NCBI GenBank assembly: GCA_900556555.1
Contig: USPF01000007.1
Coordinates: 1 to 49,801, forward strand
Length of the DNA: 49,801 nt
Direction: 5' to 3'
Origin: an uncultured Blautia sp.
Lineage (GTDB): Bacteria > Bacillota > Clostridia > Lachnospirales > Lachnospiraceae
Shown: piece after piece, positions 43,257 to 49,801 of the stretch
How positions within the stretch are numbered: position 1 is the first letter of the stretch
How the letters are laid out: the number at the start of each line of letters is the position of its first letter
Notes under the pieces: generated by a model
Databases searched by the model: none
What the model saw: only the letters and a program-made list of their open reading frames with translations
Told to the model about the DNA's origin: nothing
Translations under genes and position numbers: made by a program

Positions 43257-44817
43257 TGAGTATATTATTTTGGACGGACTATGTTCGTTTCCGTGGGAGA
43301 TGTATGGATGTAGAATTGTCGGAAAGGCAATGGACGGAGAAGAAGGCATGGAACTGATTGATTCCTATCACCCAGATATTATACTGAGTGATATTAAAAT
43401 GCCAGCAAAAACTGGGATTCAGGTTGCGAGATATGCAAAAGAAAAATATCCAGATACCGAGGTTATTCTGTTGACCGGATATGATAATTTTAGCTATGCA
43501 CAACAGGCGATTACGATAGGGGTATCAGATTATTTGTTAAAACCAGTGAATTTCCGTGAAATGCATGAAGTGATAGAAAAAACATGTAAAAAAATACGGA
43601 AAAACCGATTTGAAAGACAGGATTATTATGAACTTCAGAAAAATTATCAAAAAGCCTTGCCGGAAATCAGGACAAAGTTGATTTCTGATTTGCTGAACGG
43701 AAGAATGAAAGACCGGGAAGCACTAATTAAGAAAATGAATCAGATTAATTTGAAAATAGAAAGATATTTGGTTATTTACGGAAAATTTTGCAGAGGAGTA
43801 CAGTTGGATATGGATCCAGGCCTACTGGATTTTATTATCTGTAATATCTGTAAAGAATATCTGGAAAAATTTAGTTATCAAGTATATGCAGAGACAGATC
43901 CATTGGGTTATACATTTTTGGTTGGGTTTGATGCGGGAGTAAATCCAAAAGATGCTGTCAGTCGGTGTAAAAAATATTGTGAAAAGATGTTAAAGAGCAT
44001 TCAGGAAATTCTGAAGTGTACGATGGCAATTGGAATGAGTCAGGTGTTTCAGGAGGCCTACGATATGGCTATGGCATACAGACAAAGTGTTATAGCTTGT
44101 GATAATAATATCGGAAATGAGGAAAATGGAGGAATCATTGAATATCAAGATGTTTGTCAGTGGGAGAATACAGCATGGGAAATAACTGTGGGAGAGAGAA
44201 GAACACTTTTTTCTGCGATTCATCAAGGATATATCGAGACTGCAAAAGAAATTGTAAAGAAAATTTTTGATGGCTGTCAGGACATTGATGTAATGCGTTA
44301 CGCAGCCATGGAATTGATGATTAACTGTTTTCAGTATGTATTTAGTGATGAGATTGTTGCAGTGGGAGAAAACAGCAGAAATATTTTGCCATTGAAATTG
44401 GAAAATATCTATTTTTGCCATAATAAAAAAGAATTATTGCGTATTATGAATGATACAATTACGAAACTTATGATGCATAACCAGGATATAAAACTTGATA
44501 AAAAACAACAGATGGCAAAACAGATTATGGATTATATCTGTGAAAACTATAGTCAGGATATTTCGTTGGATCACCTGGCAGAAAAGTTTAGAATTAGTAA
44601 AACGTATATTAACAATCTATTGAAAAATTTTTATCATCAAAGTTTTTTGGACGTTTTGCAGGATTATAGATTGAAAGAAGCCAAAAAAATGATTTTGAAA
44701 AATCAGTATAAAATTAGCGATGTTGCTGAGAAGGTTGGATATCATGATGTTAGTTATTTTATCCGCGTGTTTAAGAAAAAATATGGGGTAACACCGAATA
44801 GTTACGGAAAATATTAG
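43228..44817 (+). CDS. YesN-type response regulator with AraC DNA-binding domain
   Basis: 529 residues. The receiver (1-120) has the acidic pocket D9/D10, phospho-acceptor D55 (DIILSDIKMP) and the K at LLKPVN. A middle region (about 140-410) of unclear fold is usual in YesN proteins. The AraC-type HTH (about 425-525) shows DYICENYSQDISLDHLAEKFRISKTYINNLLKNFYHQSFLDVLQDYRLKEAKKMI and the closing YFIRVFKKKYGVTPNSY. It overlaps the kinase gene and precedes the sugar-binding gene, so it most likely activates the ABC/GH32-like operon downstream. Confidence 0.92.
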   Translation: MELKILILDDEYIILDGLCSFPWEMYGCRIVGKAMDGEEGMELIDSYHPDIILSDIKMPAKTGIQVARYAKEKYPDTEVILLTGYDNFSYAQQAITIGVSDYLLKPVNFREMHEVIEKTCKKIRKNRFERQDYYELQKNYQKALPEIRTKLISDLLNGRMKDREALIKKMNQINLKIERYLVIYGKFCRGVQLDMDPGLLDFIICNICKEYLEKFSYQVYAETDPLGYTFLVGFDAGVNPKDAVSRCKKYCEKMLKSIQEILKCTMAIGMSQVFQEAYDMAMAYRQSVIACDNNIGNEENGGIIEYQDVCQWENTAWEITVGERRTLFSAIHQGYIETAKEIVKKIFDGCQDIDVMRYAAMELMINCFQYVFSDEIVAVGENSRNILPLKLENIYFCHNKKELLRIMNDTITKLMMHNQDIKLDKKQQMAKQIMDYICENYSQDISLDHLAEKFRISKTYINNLLKNFYHQSFLDVLQDYRLKEAKKMILKNQYKISDVAEKVGYHDVSYFIRVFKKKYGVTPNSYGKY

Positions 44818-44906
44818 ATAACGATAAAAGTTGAAAATAATTACATAACTTTTAGAGGAGTGTGGAAATTTATTACTGTTTTGTGTTTATATGTACCAAT
44901 TTTGTG

Positions 44907-44939
44907 AAAATCTTTCATTCAAGGAATGAAAGATTTTTT
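44907..44939 (+). terminator. Terminator of the two-component genes
   Basis: AAAATCTTTCATTC (44907-44920) and GAATGAAAGATTTT (44924-44937) form a 14-bp perfect stem around AAG, then TT. The TATAAT at 44941-44946 begins almost at once and could be the -10 of the next operon. Confidence 0.85.
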
Positions 44940-45000
44940 ATATAATAAAGCCACAAAACAAACAGAGTGATATATCTTTAGAAAGGAAGGGTACAAATCT

Positions 45001-46317
45001 ATGAAAATGAAAAAATTAGGTGCTTTGTTATTAACTGGTGTTATGACAGCGTCTACACTTTTGGCCGGCTGTGGAAGTGGTACATCGGAAAAAACGACAC
45101 AGACAGATAATGGAAGTAATGGTGAGAGAAAGAAAATTACGATTCTCATGCGAGCTAGTGAAACATCCGCAAAATACATCATCATGAAAAAACTGCTGAC
45201 AGAATTTAGTGAGGAAAAAGGCTTGGAGCCGCCAGAATTTGAACTAATCAGTGGCGATGCTGATTATGTGACAAAATTACAGTTGTATATTAATAGTAAC
45301 ACACTGCCGGATATTTACGGATGTGCGAATGGAGCACTGTCGGAAGCAGCAAAGGATATTGGAGGTATTGTAAATATCGGTGACGAACTGGAACGTATTG
45401 GTAAAAAAGATGAGATGAACGTTGCGGTCTATGATTTCTTCAAGGACAAGGAAGATGACAATGTTTATCTGTTTCCAGAATCATTGAACTGCGAATTTTT
45501 CTTCTATAGAAAAGATATTTTTGAAAAATATAATTTGGAAACTCCAACCACATGGAATGAGTTTCTAGAGGTCTGCCAGACACTGAAAGATAATGGAGAG
45601 ATTCCGTTGATTGTAGCAGGGAAAGAAAACTGGCAGCTGATGAGATATCTTTCTTTCGCACCGTGGAGAATGACGAAAGATCAGTTCATTATGGATTACA
45701 TCGACCAAGAAGATACGTTCTCTGAAAATGAAGCAGCAAAAGAGGGTGCAAATCTGTTATACACTCTTGGTACAGAAGATTATTTCCAGGGTGGTTTTTT
45801 AAGCACAGACTATACAGCAGCGACAGATTTGTTCTTTGGTGGAAATGGTGCTATGTGGTATAGCGGATCAGGTCAGATTACTCAGGCAAGTGAGATGTAT
45901 AAGAATGAACAGCTTGGATTCTTTGCAGTGCCGGATGTTGACGGCCAGGAAAATATGGAAACCAATGTACCAATCCATGGTGGATTTGGAACCGCATTCA
46001 ACGCAAAAACATATGATGATACAATGAAAGAATTCTTCGAATACATGTGTGATCATTATTCCGAAGCATGTTATAACGAAGCACAGGTATTTTCACCGTT
46101 TAATGACGAGATTCCAGAAGGATTGGATCAGTTGTTTTATGATTTGCAACCGCTGTTTGAGAATGCTACAGATGCCTGGGTATCTTGGGATGATAAACTG
46201 GATTCTGCAACTTTGACTAATATTGTGGATGAGCAGCAGAAGCTGGCACAGGGAAAAGAGACTCCGGAAGAATTTGAGGCAGCAGCAGATCAATTTATCA
46301 TCAATAATTCAAAATGA
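45001..46317 (+). CDS. Sugar-binding lipoprotein of the second CUT1 transporter
   Basis: 438 residues. A basic start (MKMKKLG), a hydrophobic core and lipobox LLAGC place the lipid-modified residue at about Cys23, followed by a flexible S/T/N-rich linker. The family 1 binding fold shows ADYVTKLQLYINSNTLPDIYG, YLFPESLNCEFFFYRKDIFEKY and GGNGAMWYSGSGQI. It differs clearly from the first binding protein at 13.1 kb, so the ligands probably differ too. AAGGAAGG lies upstream. Likely ligand: a fructoside-type or related oligosaccharide, inferred from the GH32-like enzyme in the operon. Confidence 0.9.
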   Translation: MKMKKLGALLLTGVMTASTLLAGCGSGTSEKTTQTDNGSNGERKKITILMRASETSAKYIIMKKLLTEFSEEKGLEPPEFELISGDADYVTKLQLYINSNTLPDIYGCANGALSEAAKDIGGIVNIGDELERIGKKDEMNVAVYDFFKDKEDDNVYLFPESLNCEFFFYRKDIFEKYNLETPTTWNEFLEVCQTLKDNGEIPLIVAGKENWQLMRYLSFAPWRMTKDQFIMDYIDQEDTFSENEAAKEGANLLYTLGTEDYFQGGFLSTDYTAATDLFFGGNGAMWYSGSGQITQASEMYKNEQLGFFAVPDVDGQENMETNVPIHGGFGTAFNAKTYDDTMKEFFEYMCDHYSEACYNEAQVFSPFNDEIPEGLDQLFYDLQPLFENATDAWVSWDDKLDSATLTNIVDEQQKLAQGKETPEEFEAAADQFIINNSK

Positions 46318-46345
46318 TGATAGGTGATAGGAAGGGAGAAACTTC

Positions 46346-47230
46346 ATGCAAAAGACATATGGACAAAAAAAGGTAATCTTGATGTTTTTACTTCCGGCAT
46401 TTATCGTATACACATTGTTTGTAGTGGTTTCAGTCATATGGGCAGGCTATTATAGCCTGTTCGACTGGAGTGGTGTGGGAGAAAAGGTATTTCTGGGTAT
46501 AGAGAATTATAAACAGTTATTTACGCAGGACACCGTATTCTGGACGACGGTGTTACATACACTTGTATATACCGTAATATGTGTTGTGATCCAGGTGTTT
46601 GGCGGATTGCTTTTTGCGATTTTCCTGTCAAGAATCACAAAGTTCAGAGCCGGACTACAGACACTATATTATGTGCCGGTAGTAATTTCATCGGTTGCTA
46701 TCTGTCAGATTTTTACGAAATTGTTTTCTGTAACACCAACTGGTGTTATTAATGCTTTACTTTCGTTATTTAATCCGGATTTGCTGTATATGGAGTGGAT
46801 TTCAAATGATTCTCTTTCATTAATTATTGCAGCATCGGTCGAGGGATATAAATATCTTGGATTGTACATGGTTATTTTTTATGCAGCTTTGATAGGAATT
46901 CCGAAAGAACTGGATGAAGCGGCTATCATGGATGGAGCAAATGTAATTCAACAGTACAGATATGTAAAAATACCGTATATCAGACCGGTAATCATAGCAA
47001 ATTGCATCCTGGTATTAAATGGCTCTTTGCGTTCTTTCGATATTTCATATCTGTTGACAAAGGGTGGACCTGGAAATTCATCAGAATTAATGTCAACATA
47101 CATGTATAAACAGGCATTTACCAGTATGAAATATGGATATGGCAGTGCGGTTGCGATGGTTATTGTAGCCATTTGCTTAATAGTAGGATTTCTGTTTAGA
47201 CGGTTTACGGAAAGAGGTGGTGAAGAATGA
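46346..47230 (+). CDS. ABC sugar transporter permease, MalF/UgpA type (second locus)
   Basis: 294 residues, about six membrane segments; the first is VILMFLLPAFIVYTLFVVVSVIWAGYY. The EAA loop is DEAAIMDGANVIQQYRYVKIPYIRP. It forms the channel with the next gene, which it overlaps by four bases (ATGA). No ATPase gene is in the cluster, so a shared MsmX-like ATPase elsewhere is expected. Confidence 0.92.
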   Translation: MQKTYGQKKVILMFLLPAFIVYTLFVVVSVIWAGYYSLFDWSGVGEKVFLGIENYKQLFTQDTVFWTTVLHTLVYTVICVVIQVFGGLLFAIFLSRITKFRAGLQTLYYVPVVISSVAICQIFTKLFSVTPTGVINALLSLFNPDLLYMEWISNDSLSLIIAASVEGYKYLGLYMVIFYAALIGIPKELDEAAIMDGANVIQQYRYVKIPYIRPVIIANCILVLNGSLRSFDISYLLTKGGPGNSSELMSTYMYKQAFTSMKYGYGSAVAMVIVAICLIVGFLFRRFTERGGEE

Positions 47231-48069
47231 GATTAAAGACCAAGAGAAATATTTTTACAGGGTTAAAAACCATTACAGCAGCCCTGCTGATTATTTTACA
47301 GGTATATCCCATTTTTTATGTAATCATCTCCAGTATGAAGACAACAGATGATTTTCGGAGTCTGCCATCTTATGCATTGCCGAGTGCTTTAAATTTTGAA
47401 AATTACATTAAAGTGTTCACAACGAGTCCAATGCTGAACTATTTTAAGAATAGTATTATAATCACAGTAGGAGTTTTAATTCCGTTACTGTTGATCAGTT
47501 TTATGGCAGGGTTTGCGTTGAGTAAGATCCAATTTAGGGGAAATAAGAAGATTTTGTCTTACTTTTTACTTGGATTGATGCTTCCGTTTCAGGTTGCATT
47601 GATTCCGTTATTCACTATTTTTAGTAAGATGGGAATCCTCAACACCTATCCGGCAGTCATTTTGCCACAGATTGCGTTCTCTCTGTCATACTCGATTCAG
47701 CTGTTTTATTCATTCAGTAAATTCCTGCCGGATGAGATTATCGAGGCTGCAATCATTGATGGGTGTTCACCGATGCGGACATTTTTCAAGATTGTATTTC
47801 CGATGTCGACGAACTCGCTGCTGACGGTAGCAACGATGCAGGGTGTCTTTACATGGAATGATTTTATCAATGCCTATACGTTTACGAGATCTACCAATAT
47901 GAAAACTGTTACGTTGGGGCTGAACGACTTTGTCGGTTTTATGGGAACTACAGACTGGGGTGCTACATTTGCGGCAATTACCGTCACTGTGTTACCGACA
48001 TTTTTGTTTTATTTCTTTACGAATAAGTACATGCTCAGCGGTTTGACCGCCGGAGCAGTCAAAGGATAA
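47227..48069 (+). CDS. ABC sugar transporter permease, MalG/UgpE type (second locus)
   Basis: 280 residues, about six membrane segments, opening with ITAALLIILQVYPIFYVIISS. The EAA loop is EAAIIDGCSPMRTFFKIVFPM and the C-terminal GVFTWNDFINAYTFT follows the MalG pattern. Coupled to the preceding permease through a four-base overlap; the GH32-like gene follows after 34 bases. Confidence 0.92.
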   Translation: MRLKTKRNIFTGLKTITAALLIILQVYPIFYVIISSMKTTDDFRSLPSYALPSALNFENYIKVFTTSPMLNYFKNSIIITVGVLIPLLLISFMAGFALSKIQFRGNKKILSYFLLGLMLPFQVALIPLFTIFSKMGILNTYPAVILPQIAFSLSYSIQLFYSFSKFLPDEIIEAAIIDGCSPMRTFFKIVFPMSTNSLLTVATMQGVFTWNDFINAYTFTRSTNMKTVTLGLNDFVGFMGTTDWGATFAAITVTVLPTFLFYFFTNKYMLSGLTAGAVKG

Positions 48070-48103
48070 TTATATGCCTGCGGGCAGGAAAGAGAGGAAA
48101 ATT

Positions 48104-49519
48104 ATGAAAATTTACTATCAGCATCCAAATACCTGGTTTGGCGATTGCATGCCTTTTGGAAAGGATGATACATTCTATCTGTTCCACCAGAGAGATACCA
48201 GAGTCCCGTGTCCTTTTGGAGAACCATTTGGCTGGGATTTGGCAACCACAAAGGATTTTGTGACTTATGAGGATTGCGGTGTGGCAATTCCGAGAGGAAC
48301 GGATGAAGAGCAGGATCAGTTTATCTTTGCCGGAAGTATCTGCGAAGACAGAGAAGGAAAATATCATGCATTCTACACCGGTTACAACAGAGATTATCCA
48401 AAACAGGGAAAACCATCTCAGGTACTGATGCATGCGGCCAGTGAGGATCTGAAACACTGGACAAAGACGCAGGATGCAGTGACCTTTGTTCCGCAGCCGG
48501 GATATGATCCGGATGACTGGAGAGATCCGTTTGTACTGTGGGATGACGAATCCGAAAAATATATTCTGATTCTGGGGGCACGTCTGGAAGGAGACAAGCA
48601 TAAAACAACAGGAAGAACCGTTTATTTTACATCAGATGATCTTGCAGACTGGGAGTTTCAGGGGGATTTCTGGGCACCGGATCTGTTTACCATGCATGAG
48701 ATGCCGGATCTTTTTAAGATGGGAGACTGGTGGTATCTGATCACAACAGAATATTCCCATGCATCCACACAGGTGTACCGTATGGCAAAAAGCCTGAAAG
48801 GACCTTGGATCGCACCGGATGACGATGCTTTTGACGGAAGAGCTTATTATGCAGGAAGAACCTTCATGCTGAATAATCAGAGGATTCTGTTTGGATGGGT
48901 TCCGACACGTGCCAACGAGACGGACAGTGCAAATCTCTGGTACAGACCGGAGGCAGATAAAGAAGATTTTATCTGGGCAGGAACTTTTGTCGCACATGAA
49001 CTGTATCAGAGAAAAGACGGCACTTTAGGCTGCCGGATACCGGATACGGTATGGAATGCATTTAAGAATGAGAAAAAGCTGGATGATGTAAAACTGGAAA
49101 AAGAATCAGGAAGAGCATTACGGCATGTAGTAACGGAGACCGGTGACTGCTACCGATACGAAGCAGATGTCACATTTACTGAGGGTACCCGTGGATTTTC
49201 AATCGGAGTACGGGCTCAGGAAGCGGATGATGAATTCTATTCCTTTACATTTGAATGCCCGAAGGATCGTGTGATCTTCGAGAAATCTCCGAACTGGCCG
49301 TGGCCACAGATGAACAATATGGGACTGGAACGTCTGATTCGTCTGGTTCCTGGAAAGAAATATCATGTACAGATTATCGTGGATGATACGATTGCTACAC
49401 TGTATGTGGACGGAGTTGCCTTGAATACCCGCATGTATACAAAACCGGGAGAGGGAATCTGTTTGGGAGTTATAGATGGAAGTGCGGTATTTGAAAATCA
49501 GAGTATTGCATATCTTTAA
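48104..49519 (+). CDS. Atypical GH32-like (clan GH-J) glycoside hydrolase
   Basis: 471 residues, no signal peptide. It has a five-bladed-propeller N-terminal part and a C-terminal beta-sandwich (about 340-470). The nucleophile motif differs from the usual W-x-N-D-P-N-G: it reads WFGDCMPFG, with D14 in the nucleophile place. The stabilising R-D-P is kept (WRDPFVL, 139-145) and the acid/base segment is HEMPDLF with E199. The changed first motif suggests a different substrate, still probably a beta-fructoside or related sugar brought in by the linked ABC system. The start at 48104 is chosen for GAGAGGA upstream; ATG 48074 would add ten residues. Family placement is by motif only. Confidence 0.75.
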   Translation: MKIYYQHPNTWFGDCMPFGKDDTFYLFHQRDTRVPCPFGEPFGWDLATTKDFVTYEDCGVAIPRGTDEEQDQFIFAGSICEDREGKYHAFYTGYNRDYPKQGKPSQVLMHAASEDLKHWTKTQDAVTFVPQPGYDPDDWRDPFVLWDDESEKYILILGARLEGDKHKTTGRTVYFTSDDLADWEFQGDFWAPDLFTMHEMPDLFKMGDWWYLITTEYSHASTQVYRMAKSLKGPWIAPDDDAFDGRAYYAGRTFMLNNQRILFGWVPTRANETDSANLWYRPEADKEDFIWAGTFVAHELYQRKDGTLGCRIPDTVWNAFKNEKKLDDVKLEKESGRALRHVVTETGDCYRYEADVTFTEGTRGFSIGVRAQEADDEFYSFTFECPKDRVIFEKSPNWPWPQMNNMGLERLIRLVPGKKYHVQIIVDDTIATLYVDGVALNTRMYTKPGEGICLGVIDGSAVFENQSIAYL

Positions 49520-49746
49520 AAAATAAACAAATCCTGGTGCGGGAGAGCGAAGGTGTCATAGAAGCAGAAATTTTCCCGGATTATGAGTATGCAAAGAAAA
49601 AAGAAATCAAAGATATCCAGGCAGTGCTTCAGGAAGTCATAGATACTTACAACCAGGGAGCACCTGCTTATAAAAGAGTCTACAGGCTGAAAGTCCGTGA
49701 TACAGAGTTTGCAAAAACACCATCTAAGAAGATTAAAAGATATTAA
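49520..49746 (+). pseudogene. C-terminal fragment of a long-chain acyl-CoA synthetase (AMP-binding)
   Basis: About 75 codons stay in one frame from the stop of the preceding gene to TAA at 49744. The recognisable end is VRESEGVIEAEIFPDYEYAKKKEIKDIQAVLQEVIDTYNQGAPAYKRVYRLKVRDTEFAKTPSKKIKRY, which I recognise as the extreme C-terminus of acyl-CoA synthetases, including the catalytic lysine region (KTPSKKIKR). Nothing of the preceding ~450-500 residues is present. GTG 49537 could start a frame but has no good ribosome site. I treat it as the stump of a gene cut by insertion or deletion. Confidence 0.75.
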
Positions 49747-49747
49747 A

Positions 49748-49771
49748 AGGGGCTGTGAAATAACAGCCTCT
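49748..49771. repeat. Short hairpin at the window end
   Basis: AGGGGCTGT (49748-49756) and ACAGCCTCT (49763-49771) pair over nine positions with one G-U. The sequence goes on with GAGGACTTTTCGTTC to the window end. It could be the terminator of the old acyl-CoA synthetase gene or the end of a mobile element starting here. Confidence 0.4.
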
Positions 49772-49801
49772 ACGGAAAAAGAGGACTTTTCGTTCAAAAT
49801 G

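Overview
The window looks like a chromosomal segment of a low-GC Gram-positive gut anaerobe, most likely a member of the Lachnospiraceae (Blautia or a close relative). This is inferred from gene content: PolC-type replicase, nadABC with a NiaR-type repressor, a T-box leader, tandem CUT1 sugar transporters, XpaC/TelA, and a DUF5717/DUF5716 gene pair that I associate with this family. No database search was possible, so the taxonomy is a judgement. Strong sigma-A promoters, mostly with exact 17-bp spacers, and intrinsic terminators are easy to see throughout.

Layout. 0-1.1 kb: 3' end of tRNA-Gly(GCC), a c-di-AMP-binding PII-like protein (darA) and a four-cluster ferredoxin-like protein. 1.2-6.8 kb: a NAD operon, nadA-nadB-nadC-niaR, running on into an alpha/beta hydrolase and birA; a candidate repressor palindrome overlaps its -35. 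6.8-9.7 kb: convergent vanZ-like gene, a small lipoprotein, and a T-box leader controlling a sodium:neurotransmitter-symporter-family amino acid transporter. 9.7-11.6 kb: thyA-folA, then the C-terminal remnant of an Rpn-type nuclease/transposase. 11.75-19.5 kb: a sucrose/fructoside locus with a divergent LacI repressor, ABC importer, cytoplasmic GH32 fructosidase and an amylosucrase-type GH13, with obvious CCGG-centred operators. 19.5-29.6 kb: ilvE (minus), xpaC-telA-ispG-polC, purC. 29.6-36.4 kb: a HisC/CobD-like aminotransferase (minus) and a three-gene cluster of largely uncharacterised proteins: a ~1180-residue two-part protein, a degenerate Hsp70/actin-like protein and a TPR-like protein. 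36.5-40.7 kb: purB, an NhaC-family antiporter, purA.

40.7-49.8 kb is different in texture. A ~780-bp AT-rich, palindrome-rich non-coding stretch precedes a YesM/YesN-type two-component system, a second CUT1 ABC importer and an atypical GH32-like enzyme. Immediately after that enzyme's stop codon lies the last ~70 codons of a long-chain acyl-CoA synthetase with no upstream part. This suggests that the sugar locus replaced or was inserted into an older gene.

The candidates for an undescribed system are (1) the DUF5717-DUF5716-TPR module, whose Hsp70-like protein appears to have lost canonical nucleotide-binding residues, and (2) the two-component-controlled locus whose glycosidase lacks the usual NDPN motif. 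Three metabolic themes recur: NAD/purine/folate/isoprenoid housekeeping, two independently regulated fructoside-type uptake loci, and amino acid supply (T-box transporter, ilvE).
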